Below are positions 1 to 8,588 of a DNA stretch of 64,000 bases, one piece after another. The notes under the pieces are model-generated. The model was not told the DNA's origin. It made no database searches and was given only the letters and a program-made list of their open reading frames with translations. Within the stretch, counting starts at the first letter, position 1, and every line of letters begins with the position of its first letter. Source of the stretch: Campylobacter sp. CCUG 57310. GTDB lineage: Bacteria; Campylobacterota; Campylobacteria; Campylobacterales; Campylobacteraceae. Both the position numbers and the translations under genes were made by a program. The stretch covers positions 744,001 through 808,000 of the forward strand of contig NZ_CP053845.1 in NCBI RefSeq assembly GCF_013201975.1, written 5' to 3'.

Positions 1-1758
1 GATGCCATGCTTTTTGTTGTACTCATCTTGCAGCTTCCTGCGCGCTAAGGTCGTATCCATAGCTTCTTGCATAGAGCGCGTGATCTTTTTTGCAAACATC
101 AGCACGCGTCCGTTTACGTTTCTAGCCGCTCGTCCCATTGTTTGGATTAAGCTCGTAGTAGAGCGCAAAAAGCCCTCTTTATCGGCATCCATTATCGCTA
201 TAAGGCTAACTTCTGGCAGGTCAAGCCCCTCGCGAAGCAAATTTATGCCTATTAGCATGTCAAAATCCCCGCTTCTAAGCCCTCTTATGATCTCGTTTCG
301 CTCTATTGCGTCGATATCCGAGTGCATATATTTCACCTTGATACCAAGCTCGGTGTAGTAGCGGCTTAGCTCTTCGGCCATCTTTTTAGTTAGCACCGTT
401 ACCAAAACGCGCTCATCACGCTCTATCACTCGCTTTGCCTCATCAAACAAAATTTCAACCTGATTGTCGCTATCTTTTATTTCTATTTGCGGATCAAGCA
501 AGCCCGTAGGACGTAAAATTTGCTCATAAATACGCCCTTTGCTAAGATCTAGCTCAAGCTCGTTTGGAGTTGCCGATACAAAGAGAAATTTCGCTCTTTT
601 GGAGATAAACTCATCAAATTTCAAAGGACGGTTATCAAGCGCTGAAGGCAGGCGAAAACCATATTCCACAAGTGTCTCCTTGCGGCTTCTATCGCCTGCA
701 TACATTCCGCGAAACTGCGGCAAGCTCACGTGGCTTTCATCGATTATCACGAGATAGTCTTTACCGCTAACTTCAAAATAATCAAACAACGTATAAGGCG
801 TCTCGCCCGGCTTTTGCCCCGTAAGATGTCGCGCATAGTTCTCAACTCCTTTGCACATGCCTGTCGAGCTTAGCATCTCAAGGTCAAACTCAACCCTCTG
901 CTTTAGCCTTTGAGACTCCACCAGCTTGCCCTCGGCGTTAAATTCCTTAAGCCTTTCATCAAGCTCGGCTTCTATCTGCTTTATAGCGATTTTTAGCCTA
1001 TCTTCACCCACCACAAACTGGCTTGTAGCATAAAGCGTAAATTTCGTCACGCTTTTAGTTTTTTTATTATCCAGCACGTCGAAGTGATACATCTCATCGA
1101 TCTCATCGCCGAAAAACTCTATCCTAAGCGCCTCGTCGTGATAATACGCAGGATAGACATCGACCACGTCGCCGTTTACGCGAAAGTCGCCACGGTCGAA
1201 GTAGGCATCGTTTCGCTTGTAGCCCATATCCACGAGCTTACTAAGCAGTTTGCGCTGATTTAGCGTGTCGCCTGTTTTTAGATACAGCACCATGCCTTGA
1301 TATTCGCTTGGATTTCCTAAGCCGTAGTTTGCAGACACCGAAGCTACGCATATCACATCATCAAAGCTTAATAGACTCGCAGTAGCCGACAGTCTCATGC
1401 GCTCAAGCTCTTCGTTTACGGAGCTATCTTTTTCTATAAACAAGTCTTGGCGCGGGATATAAGCTTCTGGCTGATAGTAGTCGTAGTAGCTGATAAAGTA
1501 CTCTACATGATTACGCGGGAAAAACCCCTTAAATTCGCTATAAAGTTGCGCCGCTAGAGATTTGTTGTGAGTCATGACAAGGGTTGGCATATTTAGCTCT
1601 TTTATCACGTTTGCCATCGTAAAAGTCTTACCGGAGCCCGTTACGCCAAGCAAAGTCTGGTAGTTTGAGCCTGAATTTATCGATTTTACTATGTTTTTGA
1701 TAGCCTTAGCTTGATCAGGACTTGGGCTAAATTTGGATGAAATTTCAAAATTTGTCAT
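1..1758 (-). CDS. uvrB: Excinuclease ABC subunit B (UvrB), 3' end cut by window
   Basis: UvrB is the DNA-damage verification helicase of nucleotide excision repair; it acts with UvrA and UvrC in the cytoplasm. Translating the minus strand from the ATG at 1758 gives 586 residues with no stop, running off the left edge. Visible are a Walker A motif GVTGSGKT (about residues 38-45), the beta-hairpin segment [12 protein letters not shown] that inserts between DNA strands, and helicase motif VI around QTMGRAARN. The family is usually 650-670 residues, so only the C-terminal tail with the UVR motif is missing. It is divergent from the ZapB-like gene at 1828. Identification is from clear family motifs. 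Confidence 0.97.
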   Translation of the reverse strand, partial: MTNFEISSKFSPSPDQAKAIKNIVKSINSGSNYQTLLGVTGSGKTFTMANVIKELNMPTLVMTHNKSLAAQLYSEFKGFFPRNHVEYFISYYDYYQPEAYIPRQDLFIEKDSSVNEELERMRLSATASLLSFDDVICVASVSANYGLGNPSEYQGMVLYLKTGDTLNQRKLLSKLVDMGYKRNDAYFDRGDFRVNGDVVDVYPAYYHDEALRIEFFGDEIDEMYHFDVLDNKKTKSVTKFTLYATSQFVVGEDRLKIAIKQIEAELDERLKEFNAEGKLVESQRLKQRVEFDLEMLSSTGMCKGVENYARHLTGQKPGETPYTLFDYFEVSGKDYLVIIDESHVSLPQFRGMYAGDRSRKETLVEYGFRLPSALDNRPLKFDEFISKRAKFLFVSATPNELELDLSKGRIYEQILRPTGLLDPQIEIKDSDNQVEILFDEAKRVIERDERVLVTVLTKKMAEELSRYYTELGIKVKYMHSDIDAIERNEIIRGLRSGDFDMLIGINLLREGLDLPEVSLIAIMDADKEGFLRSTTSLIQTMGRAARNVNGRVLMFAKKITRSMQEAMDTTLARRKLQDEYNKKHGI

Positions 1759-1789
1759 TAAACGCCTTTAAAAAAGAGCTTATTTTTGC

Positions 1790-1795
1790 TACAAT
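1790..1795 (+). promoter_or_regulatory. Probable -10 box for the ZapB/ZapA-like pair
   Basis: TACAAT preceded by a T-rich stretch and TTTTTGC, the usual form of a Campylobacter sigma70 promoter, where the -35 box is weak. It lies about 33 bases before the ATG at 1828, which has a Shine-Dalgarno AAGGGA just upstream. Confidence 0.5.
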
Positions 1796-1827
1796 TATGC
1801 CGAGATTATACCAAATAAAGGGACGAT

Positions 1828-2061
1828 ATGTTTGAAAACGACAAAGTGCTAAACACCCTAACCGATAAGGTTAACGACCTGCTTGCCAGATACAATGAAG
1901 TGTGCGAGGAGAACGAGCAGCTTCGCAACGAGCTAATCAGTCTAAAAGCGCAAAACGAAGCCAAATCAAATCAAATTTTAAGATTGGAAGAAGAAGTTAA
2001 GAGCAAAAATATCGAATCAGACGACATCGTGCGCAAGATCGAGGCAGTCTTAGGAAAATAA
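1828..2061 (+). CDS. Small coiled-coil protein, ZapB-like
   Basis: A 77-residue, highly charged protein that reads as one continuous helix with heptad spacing of L/I/V and no membrane segment or signal peptide. The pattern (helix start with LTDKVNDLL, then EENEQLRNEL, ending KIEAVLGK) resembles the short coiled-coil proteins (ZapB-like, DUF904 type) that sit next to zapA in many proteobacteria and bind the division machinery. Its stop overlaps the start of the next gene by one base, and that next gene looks ZapA-like, which supports a cell-division role. No enzyme motif is visible. The family assignment is inference from composition and context; the reading frame itself is secure. Confidence 0.75.
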   Translation: MFENDKVLNTLTDKVNDLLARYNEVCEENEQLRNELISLKAQNEAKSNQILRLEEEVKSKNIESDDIVRKIEAVLGK

Positions 2062-2291
2062 TGAAAAAGATAACAGTCACAATCGCATCAAGAGACTATA
2101 CTATCAGCCTTGAAGATGACTTCGCCAAGAGCTTTGAGCGCGACTGGGAGGTATTTTTGGGCGGGAAGAAATATCTTGATGTGAAAGAGCTGTTAAGTGC
2201 TTTTGTGCAAAAAAGCTACGAAAACTACCGGCAAGAGCGCGATCTGCAAAGCTTAGCGCAAAAATTAAGTGATGAGATAAATCATAGCTAA
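2061..2291 (+). CDS. ZapA-like cell division protein
   Basis: A 76-residue protein. The N-terminus (MKKITVTIASRDYTIS) matches the opening strand pattern of ZapA proteins, which bundle FtsZ filaments at the septum, and the second half is a charged helix ending in LAQKLSDEI, as in the ZapA coiled coil. It is somewhat shorter than typical ZapA (about 100). Translation is coupled to the upstream coiled-coil gene by a TAATG overlap. The two genes lie between uvrB and pilin-like genes, the place occupied in C. jejuni (as I recall) by two unnamed small genes. ZapA assignment is moderate: no single diagnostic residue decides it. Confidence 0.7.
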   Translation: MKKITVTIASRDYTISLEDDFAKSFERDWEVFLGGKKYLDVKELLSAFVQKSYENYRQERDLQSLAQKLSDEINHS

Positions 2292-2354
2292 AATATTACT
2301 CAAAATTTACCAAATATTTATAATAATTTAATAATTATTTAAGCATTCTAGGAA

Positions 2355-2387
2355 TATAATTCCGCTTAACTACATAAATGTATGTAG
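2355..2387 (+). promoter_or_regulatory. Promoter and 5' UTR hairpin of first pilin-like gene
   Basis: A perfect TATAAT at 2355-2360 follows an AT-rich tract. Ten bases on, CTACAT (2370-2375) and ATGTAG (2382-2387) form a six-base-pair inverted repeat with a six-base loop, so transcripts would start with or near a small hairpin. AAGGAG (2397-2402) is the ribosome site of the ATG at 2409. The hairpin's role is unknown. Confidence 0.55.
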
Positions 2388-2408
2388 AATTTATTTAAGG
2401 AGTCTCTT

Positions 2409-2825
2409 ATGAGAAAAGGTTTTACAATGATTGAGTTGATCTTCGTGATCGTTATACTAGGTATTTTGGCTGCTGTAGCTATCCCAAGACTAGCTGCAAC
2501 AAGAGATGACGCAGAAATTTCAAAAACTGCTACAAACATTACAACAGTACTAGGTGATTTAACATCTTATTATACTTCTCAAGGACAATTTGCAGATAAT
2601 TTTCCTGCTATGACTGCTGTTTCTGTGCCTGTTAAAGCTAAATCTAATGATTGTTTACTTATAACTCAACCAGCAACAGATGCTCAAGAATTATCTGTAG
2701 AAATTAAAGAAGATGGGTTATGTGCTCAAGTATGGGCTCTTCCAAGCTTAAAAGAAGTAAAAAAATCTATAACAGACAATAACAGTAAGATTAAAGTTGG
2801 CGGTCAAGGCGTTAAATATCAATAA
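2409..2825 (+). CDS. Pilin-like protein (type IV prepilin / pseudopilin N-terminus), copy 1
   Basis: 138 residues. The start MRKGFTMIEL is a class III prepilin leader: a short basic leader cut after Gly4, then Phe, with the conserved Glu at mature position 5, followed by about 20 hydrophobic residues (IFVIVILGILAAVAIP). This segment anchors the subunit in the inner membrane before assembly. Two cysteines near residues 81 and 99 could form the C-terminal disulfide loop common in pilins. In this group such proteins serve the Cts competence/type II-like system rather than true pili, but the machinery is not in this window. It is followed by a strong terminator, so it is probably monocistronic. 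It is clearly paralogous to the next gene. Confidence 0.88.
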   Translation: MRKGFTMIELIFVIVILGILAAVAIPRLAATRDDAEISKTATNITTVLGDLTSYYTSQGQFADNFPAMTAVSVPVKAKSNDCLLITQPATDAQELSVEIKEDGLCAQVWALPSLKEVKKSITDNNSKIKVGGQGVKYQ

Positions 2826-2836
2826 TTAACTAAATT

Positions 2837-2868
2837 AAGCAAAGAGTACATAAAACTCTTTGCTTTTA
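2837..2868 (+). terminator. Rho-independent terminator after pilin-like copy 1
   Basis: A perfect 11-base-pair stem (AAGCAAAGAGT / ACTCTTTGCTT) with a seven-base loop, running into a T-rich tract. It starts 11 bases after the stop of the gene. Confidence 0.9.
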
Positions 2869-3001
2869 TAATTATTACTATATTCATTTCTCTTTCTTAA
2901 ATCTTTTTATATTTTTAATTTTTATTGTTAAAGTATTTTAATTTTAGTTTGATTGAGAAGGCGTGCTGCAAGAAGTGAACATATCTATAAAAGGACTAAT
3001 T

Positions 3002-3415
3002 ATGCGTAAAGGTTTTACTATAATTGAGTTGGTCTTTGTTATTGTTATTTTAGGAATTTTAGCTATTGTTGCTATAGTAAAGTTAAACGCAACTAGAGAT
3101 GATGCGGAAATTTCAAAAACTGCTACAAATATTGTAGTTTTGATTAATGATTTAACATCTTATTACACTGTTAAAAACGAATTCTTAACAACTATTTCAA
3201 AAATGTCAAATGTATCAAATCCTGTGAAAGCTAAAGATGAGATATGTTTTACAGTATTAACTCCTGCTGCATCCAGTAAAGATATAGAAGTTGTTATAGG
3301 AAATAAAGGATTATGTTCTAAAGTGTGGGAGTTACCAAGCCTTAAAGAAATCAAAGAGAAAATAGAAATCAATTCTAATAAAATTATAGTCGGCGGACAG
3401 GCTGTCAAATACTGA
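3002..3415 (+). CDS. Pilin-like protein, copy 2
   Basis: About 137 residues from the ATG at 3002, chosen over an upstream in-frame GTG at 2963 because AAAGGA lies just before it and because MRKGFTIIEL then forms a normal prepilin leader (cleavage after Gly, Glu5 present). It is a paralogue of copy 1: the block TRDDAEISKTATNI, the two cysteines and the tail VWELPSLKE...GGQAVKY are all shared. It differs in carrying Lys in IVKLNATR, where copy 1 has Pro-Arg (IPRLAATR), so the Pro at mature position 22, usual in pilins, is missing. This may change how the N-terminal helix bends or packs. Confidence 0.85.
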   Translation: MRKGFTIIELVFVIVILGILAIVAIVKLNATRDDAEISKTATNIVVLINDLTSYYTVKNEFLTTISKMSNVSNPVKAKDEICFTVLTPAASSKDIEVVIGNKGLCSKVWELPSLKEIKEKIEINSNKIIVGGQAVKY

Positions 3416-3478
3416 ACTATTATAGTTTTATTGTTTTTAATTTATTACAAACAACAGTTGGCTATATATTGTTTATGA

Positions 3479-3484
3479 TATAAT
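3479..3484 (+). promoter_or_regulatory. Probable -10 box for pilin-like copy 3 and priA
   Basis: Perfect TATAAT, 28 bases before the ATG at 3513; TTGGCT at 3458-3463 is a possible but closely spaced -35. AAAGGG lies just before the start codon. Since priA overlaps the downstream end of the gene, this promoter would serve both. Confidence 0.5.
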
Positions 3485-3512
3485 TTAGATGAAATTTATG
3501 TAAAGGGTTTTT

Positions 3513-3929
3513 ATGAAACGTGCATTTACAATGGTTGAACTTGTTTTTGTTATAGTTGTTATAGGAATTTTAGCAGGTATTGCCGCACCAAGGCTTTTTG
3601 CAACTAGAGATGATGCCATCATAACAAAAGCAAGATCTGATATCGCCTCTATAAAAAGTGCGGTAGTTAATTTTAGAAATACAAACATGCTACAAGGAAA
3701 ATTTGAATACCCTAATCTTGAAGGAAGCAACAACGATGTTCTTTTTGAAGCTGTTTTGCAAAATGGCATAGTTCCAAACTCTAAGTCCGGTTGGGATTTA
3801 TCAGGAAATGACTATAAATTCAACTTGGCAGGAAGTAGTATAACTTTTACATACGATAAAACCACAGGCACTTTTGATTGTGCCGAAGCGGATAAGAAAA
3901 AAGATCTTTGCAACCAGCTCACTAAATAA
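3513..3929 (+). CDS. Pilin-like protein, copy 3
   Basis: 138 residues beginning MKRAFTMVELVFVIVVIG: a prepilin leader cut after Ala4 rather than Gly, Glu5 conserved, followed by the hydrophobic helix and IAAPRLFATRDDA. It shares ATRDDA with copies 1 and 2, but the C-terminal part is unrelated to them (a YPNLEG...NNDVLFEAVLQNG region with a short disulfide-capable pair near the end, CAEADKKKDLC). The stop codon overlaps the priA start by one base. It occupies the position of the single pilin-like gene that precedes priA in C. jejuni, so this is probably the ancestral copy, with copies 1 and 2 added upstream. Confidence 0.87.
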   Translation: MKRAFTMVELVFVIVVIGILAGIAAPRLFATRDDAIITKARSDIASIKSAVVNFRNTNMLQGKFEYPNLEGSNNDVLFEAVLQNGIVPNSKSGWDLSGNDYKFNLAGSSITFTYDKTTGTFDCAEADKKKDLCNQLTK

Positions 3930-5782
3930 TGCACTACTATGAAATTTTGTTAAGCGGTCTAATTTTAGAACCGCTTACTTATCATAGTGGCGAAATCATA
4001 AAGCCTTACACTCAAGTAAGGCTAAAATTAAAAAACAAAACAACTCTTGGCTATGTTTTAAGAGATACTCAAAAACCAAATTTTAAAACATCTGAAATTT
4101 TAGAAATTTTACCAGGTAGGCTAACTCAAATCCAAATCGAACTTTTAAATTTTATCTCTCATTACTATATCTCAAATTTATCGGTTGCTTCAAATTTATT
4201 TATCTCGTTTGATGAGAGTGGGCAACAACTAAATCAAAATCATAAATTCGATAAAGAGCCAAATTTAAGTAAGGATCAAAATATAGCTTTGAAATTTGCT
4301 AAAGAGCATAAAACTAGCCTTCTTTTTGGCGATACGGGAAGTGGAAAGAGTGAAATTTATATATCATTAATCCGAGAGCATTTAAACAATGGAAAGCAAG
4401 TTTTATTTCTCATGCCTGAAATTTCACTCACTCCGCAAATGCAAAAAAGATTAAGCGAATATTTTGGCGATAAATTTGCTCTTTGGCACTCTAAGATAAC
4501 GCCTAAAAATCGCAAAGAAGCTTTAGCTAAATTTATGAGTGGCGAGATAAAGCTCATCGCAGGTGCCAGATCGGCTCTGTTTTTACCTTTTACCGACCTA
4601 TCACTTATAATAGTAGATGAGGAGCATGACGATAGCTACAAATCAGCGCAAAATCCACATTATAACGCAAGGGATTTGGCATTAGTTTTGGCAAATAAAT
4701 TTGATATAAAAGTGCTTCTTGGCTCAGCTACTCCGAGCTTAACTAGCTTTTATAAGCAGCCAAATTTTAGACTCAAAGGCACATTTTTTAAAAGCGATAA
4801 AAGCTTTATCTATGATGAGAGCCAAACTGCAGTTAGCGAGACTATCCTAAATGAGCTTAAAGCTAGTCTTGAAAATGGTAAACAAGCTGTCGTGCTTCTA
4901 CCTACAAGAGCAAATTTTAAATATCTTGTTTGCAAGGATTGTTTTGGCACTATAAAATGTCCGTTTTGTAGTGTCGGAATGAGTTTTTATAAGAAGCGTA
5001 ATGCGCTTAAGTGTCAGTATTGCGGATTTATGACACCTGTACTAAAAACTTGTGACAAATGTGGTAGCGAGATGATAGAGGCAAAAAAGCTTGGCACCGA
5101 TGAGCTAATAAATTTGCTTAAAGACGCACTTCCAAGCGCTCGCATAGCCAAATTTGATAGAGATGAGATAACCACGCAAAAAAAGCTAGAAAATAGTCTC
5201 AAAGCCTTTAACGCAGGCGAGATAGATGTCCTTGTAGGCACTCAAATGCTTAGCAAAGGACATGACTATCACAATGTTGATCTAGCAGTTGTAATGGGCG
5301 TTGATGAGCTTTTAAATTTTCCTGATTTTCGTGCGCGTGAGCGGGTGCTTGCACTTGCTATGCAGGTTGCTGGCAGGGCTGGCAGGAGTGGAGCGGGCAG
5401 AGTCGTGATACAAAGCTTGCAAAGAGAGTTTTTTGAGAAATTTGTGCAGGATTATGATAGCTTTTTAAAAGAGGAGATGGGCGCACGCAAAGAACTTTAT
5501 CCGCCATTTGTTAGGCTTTTAAGAGCTGTCATCGCGAATAAAAATGAAAAAACCGCTAAAGAAATTTTAGATGAGTGTGTAAATGAGCTTAAAAATTTTC
5601 AAATCAAAGAGCCAAATTTGCAGATAGTAGGACACGGAAAATGCGCGATAGAAATTCTCTCGCAAAAATATCGCTTTGAAATTTTGCTTCGCTCTAGCTT
5701 GCATATTCCACTTATAAAAGCGGGTAAAATTTGCTTAAAATTCAGCTTTGATGTCGATATGGATCCGCTTAACTTCTCTTGA
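3929..5782 (+). CDS. priA: Primosomal protein N' (PriA helicase)
   Basis: PriA restarts stalled replication forks by binding branched DNA and helping to load DnaB. The 617-residue product has a Walker A GDTGSGKS (about residues 134-141), a DEEH box (about 229-232) and, at roughly 335-384, four paired Cys-x2-Cys motifs (eight cysteines), which bind the two zinc ions typical of PriA. TQMLSKGHDY and QVAGRAGRSG are helicase motifs V and VI. It is shorter than E. coli PriA (about 730), as is normal in Campylobacter. Start overlaps the upstream pilin-like stop codon (TAATG), indicating coupling. Confidence 0.96.
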   Translation: MHYYEILLSGLILEPLTYHSGEIIKPYTQVRLKLKNKTTLGYVLRDTQKPNFKTSEILEILPGRLTQIQIELLNFISHYYISNLSVASNLFISFDESGQQLNQNHKFDKEPNLSKDQNIALKFAKEHKTSLLFGDTGSGKSEIYISLIREHLNNGKQVLFLMPEISLTPQMQKRLSEYFGDKFALWHSKITPKNRKEALAKFMSGEIKLIAGARSALFLPFTDLSLIIVDEEHDDSYKSAQNPHYNARDLALVLANKFDIKVLLGSATPSLTSFYKQPNFRLKGTFFKSDKSFIYDESQTAVSETILNELKASLENGKQAVVLLPTRANFKYLVCKDCFGTIKCPFCSVGMSFYKKRNALKCQYCGFMTPVLKTCDKCGSEMIEAKKLGTDELINLLKDALPSARIAKFDRDEITTQKKLENSLKAFNAGEIDVLVGTQMLSKGHDYHNVDLAVVMGVDELLNFPDFRARERVLALAMQVAGRAGRSGAGRVVIQSLQREFFEKFVQDYDSFLKEEMGARKELYPPFVRLLRAVIANKNEKTAKEILDECVNELKNFQIKEPNLQIVGHGKCAIEILSQKYRFEILLRSSLHIPLIKAGKICLKFSFDVDMDPLNFS

Positions 5783-5896
5783 GTTTATATATTTTCATAT
5801 TTTTACTTGCTTTGAGTTTTATAGTTTATTTTCACGTACAAAAGCGGGTTAAAAGAGAAAATTTTTTATAATTACTCAAAAATTTAAAGGCTAAAT

Positions 5897-6955
5897 TTGC
5901 AAAGATATCCAACCAGACAGATAAAAATTCGCGATGTTTTAATTGGTGGCGATGCTCCTATATCGGTGCAGTCGATGACTTTTTCAAAGACAAAAGATAT
6001 AAAAGGCACGCTAGAGCAGATAAATAGGCTGTATTTTGCGGGATGTGATATAGTCCGCTGCGCCGTGCTTGACAAAGAGGATGCGAGCGCTTTGAAGCAG
6101 ATAGTGGAACAAAGCCCGCTTCCCGTGGTTGCCGACATTCATTTTAACTACCGATATGCGCTCATAGTGAGCGAATTTGTCGATGCGGTGCGGATAAATC
6201 CGGGCAATATCGGCTCAAAAGAGCGGATAAAAGCTGTCGTTGAAGCGTGCAAGCAGCGAAATTTACCTATCAGAATAGGCGTAAATTCAGGCTCGCTTGA
6301 AGAGCAGTTTGAGAACAAATTCGGACGAACCGTTGAAGCGATGGTCGCAAGTGCGATGTATAATATAAATTTGCTTGAGGATTTTGACTTCACAGACATT
6401 AAAATTTCGCTTAAATCAAGTGATGTAGAGCGCACGATGGCAGCTTACCGCGCTCTTCGTCCAAAGGTTGATTATCCGTTTCACTTAGGCGTTACGGAGG
6501 CGGGCACAACCTTTCATGCGACCATAAAATCGGCTATCGCGCTTGGCGGGCTTTTGCTCGAAGGTATCGGCGATACGATGAGAGTAAGTATCACGGGCGA
6601 GCTTGAAGAAGAGATAAAGGTCGCAAAAGCGATTTTAAAAGATAGCGGAAGGCAAAAAGAGGGATTAAATATCATCTCTTGCCCTACCTGTGGGAGGCTT
6701 CAAAGCGATCTAATGGCGGCGATTAAGATAGTCGAGGAAAAGACAAAGCATATCAAAGAGCCGCTTAACGTCTCTGTTATGGGCTGTGTGGTAAATGCGA
6801 TAGGCGAGGCTAAGGGTGCTGATGTGGCCATAGCTTTTGGCAAGGAAAGCGGGCTTATAATGCGACGCGGAGAGGTCGTTGCAAGGCTGAAAGAGCATGA
6901 GCTTGTGGATAGATTTCTTTTGGAACTTGACGAGGAGATAAAGTCTCGTAGTTGA
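5897..6955 (+). CDS. ispG: 4-hydroxy-3-methylbut-2-en-1-yl diphosphate synthase (IspG/GcpE)
   Basis: IspG converts methylerythritol cyclodiphosphate to HMBPP, the penultimate step of the MEP isoprenoid pathway, using a [4Fe-4S] cluster. The 352-residue product begins at TTG ([14 protein letters not shown]) and contains the characteristic [11 protein letters not shown] near the start, [10 protein letters not shown] and RINPGNIG in the TIM barrel, and the cluster cysteines in SCPTCGR (about 261-267) and [11 protein letters not shown]. Length is normal. TTG is the first plausible start after the gap behind priA. It sits in the order known from C. jejuni. Confidence 0.96.
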   Translation: MQRYPTRQIKIRDVLIGGDAPISVQSMTFSKTKDIKGTLEQINRLYFAGCDIVRCAVLDKEDASALKQIVEQSPLPVVADIHFNYRYALIVSEFVDAVRINPGNIGSKERIKAVVEACKQRNLPIRIGVNSGSLEEQFENKFGRTVEAMVASAMYNINLLEDFDFTDIKISLKSSDVERTMAAYRALRPKVDYPFHLGVTEAGTTFHATIKSAIALGGLLLEGIGDTMRVSITGELEEEIKVAKAILKDSGRQKEGLNIISCPTCGRLQSDLMAAIKIVEEKTKHIKEPLNVSVMGCVVNAIGEAKGADVAIAFGKESGLIMRRGEVVARLKEHELVDRFLLELDEEIKSRS

Positions 6956-7099
6956 TTTAGCCTGCTTGTGATTTGGACGAGATAAATTTGTCGTCGGTTT
7001 TTGGTCGGCGATAGAATTTCAAGCAAATTTGCGAGAGATTTAAAGAATTTAGCTCTTTTGTATGGCTGAAATTTAAAATATAAATGATTGGAGAAAAAC

Positions 7100-8503
7100 G
7101 TGGCAAAAGCCCAAAATATCGATATGCACAACCTTTATGACCTTGATATGGAGCGTGCGATACTAAGCTCGATTATCTATAGTAGTGAAAATTTGGCTGA
7201 AATTTTTGACATTATTTCGGCGGGGGATTTTTACCTTAAGGGGCACTGCGACGTTTATACCGCGATGGTTGAGTGCATGAATGCCGATTTGCCTATCGAA
7301 ACTAGCTTTTTAAAGACTAAGCTCGCAAACAAATTTGACGAGGAAATTTTAGCCAACATTATCGGCACGAATTCAATCCTTGACATCAAAAAATACGCAA
7401 CCGAACTTCGTGAAAAGTCGATAAAACGCTCTCTTGTAAAGATAGCTCATCAGATACCAAACAAAGTAAGCGAAGATAAGCCAAGTCGGGATATGGTCGA
7501 TGAGCTTAGCCAGAGTTTTTATTCGCTTGTTGAAGGCTCTGCCGCAGGCGTGATAAAAGATAGCAAAGAGATTATAGTTGATGTTTTGGCTCATCTTGAG
7601 AAGCAAAAATTGCTTGAGGATAAAGATATCGTAGGTATCGACACGGGCTTTAGGCAGTTAAACGAGATGACGAAGGGCTTTAAAAACGGCGATCTTATCA
7701 TCATTGCCGCACGCCCTGGCATGGGCAAGACGACGATTTGTCTAAATTTGATGAACCACGTGCTTGGGCGAGGAAACGGAGTCGTGTTTTTCTCGCTTGA
7801 GATGCCTGCCGAGCAGATCATGCTAAGAATGCTTTCTGCCAAAACCTCAATCCCGCTTCAAAACATCACGACTGCCAAGATGGATGATGACGAGTGGAGC
7901 AGGATGAGCGATGCATGCGACGATATGGCAAACAAAAAGCTCTTTGTATACGATAGCGGATATGTAAATATCCATCAAATTCGCACTCAAATGCGCAAGC
8001 TAAAATCAAGCCATCCTGAAATTTCACTCTGCGTGATTGATTATATCGGACTTATGATGGCTACTTCAAACTATGCCGATCGCCACTTGCAGATAGCTGA
8101 AATTTCACGCGGACTAAAGCTTCTTGCGCGTGAACTTGATATGCCGATAATTGCCTTATCTCAGCTTAATCGTAGCCTAGAAGCACGGGCAAATAAACGT
8201 CCTATGCTAAGTGATTTAAGAGAATCGGGAGCGATAGAACAAGATGCGGATATGATACTTTTTGTTTATCGCGATGAGGTTTATCTTGAGCAAGAAGAAA
8301 AAGAGCGTGAAAAGCGCGCCAAAGCCGAAGGTAAGGAGTATGTGCGCAAATTTATCCCAAATAAGATCGAAGAGGACGCCGAGATCATCATAGGTAAAAA
8401 CAGAAACGGACCTGTCGGGACGGTTGAAGTCATCTTTCAAAAGGAATTTACGCGCTTTGTGGATAAGAGTTTCGCGCCTCAAGTTACGGAATTTACGGGC
8501 TGA
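7100..8503 (+). CDS. dnaB: Replicative DNA helicase (DnaB)
   Basis: DnaB unwinds the replication fork. I place the start at the GTG at 7100 (MAKAQNIDMHNLYDLD) because GGAGAA lies eight bases ahead; a TTG at 7088 is in frame but overlaps that ribosome site. The N-terminal domain (MERAILSSIIYS...) is the DnaB/DnaG-binding helical bundle; the C-terminal RecA-like motor has Walker A ARPGMGKTT (about residue 204), Walker B region LCVIDYIGLM and the DLRESGAIEQDADMI motif. It has no intein. About 467 residues, normal for the family. Confidence 0.96.
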   Translation: MAKAQNIDMHNLYDLDMERAILSSIIYSSENLAEIFDIISAGDFYLKGHCDVYTAMVECMNADLPIETSFLKTKLANKFDEEILANIIGTNSILDIKKYATELREKSIKRSLVKIAHQIPNKVSEDKPSRDMVDELSQSFYSLVEGSAAGVIKDSKEIIVDVLAHLEKQKLLEDKDIVGIDTGFRQLNEMTKGFKNGDLIIIAARPGMGKTTICLNLMNHVLGRGNGVVFFSLEMPAEQIMLRMLSAKTSIPLQNITTAKMDDDEWSRMSDACDDMANKKLFVYDSGYVNIHQIRTQMRKLKSSHPEISLCVIDYIGLMMATSNYADRHLQIAEISRGLKLLARELDMPIIALSQLNRSLEARANKRPMLSDLRESGAIEQDADMILFVYRDEVYLEQEEKEREKRAKAEGKEYVRKFIPNKIEEDAEIIIGKNRNGPVGTVEVIFQKEFTRFVDKSFAPQVTEFTG

Positions 8504-8588
8504 GGTAAATTTTTGACATGCTTTTCAAATTTGAAAATTTATATTTGCTTAAAGCTTTTAATTTTCAAATTTTAAAGCTTTAAATCCC

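Noticed and set aside
539-757. Plus-strand frames within uvrB (2-358, 539-757)
   Set aside because: uvrB on the minus strand reads through without a break and with all its motifs.
6700-7131. 143-codon minus-strand frame across the end of ispG and the start of dnaB
   Set aside because: It crosses two well-supported plus-strand genes and has no recognisable domain.
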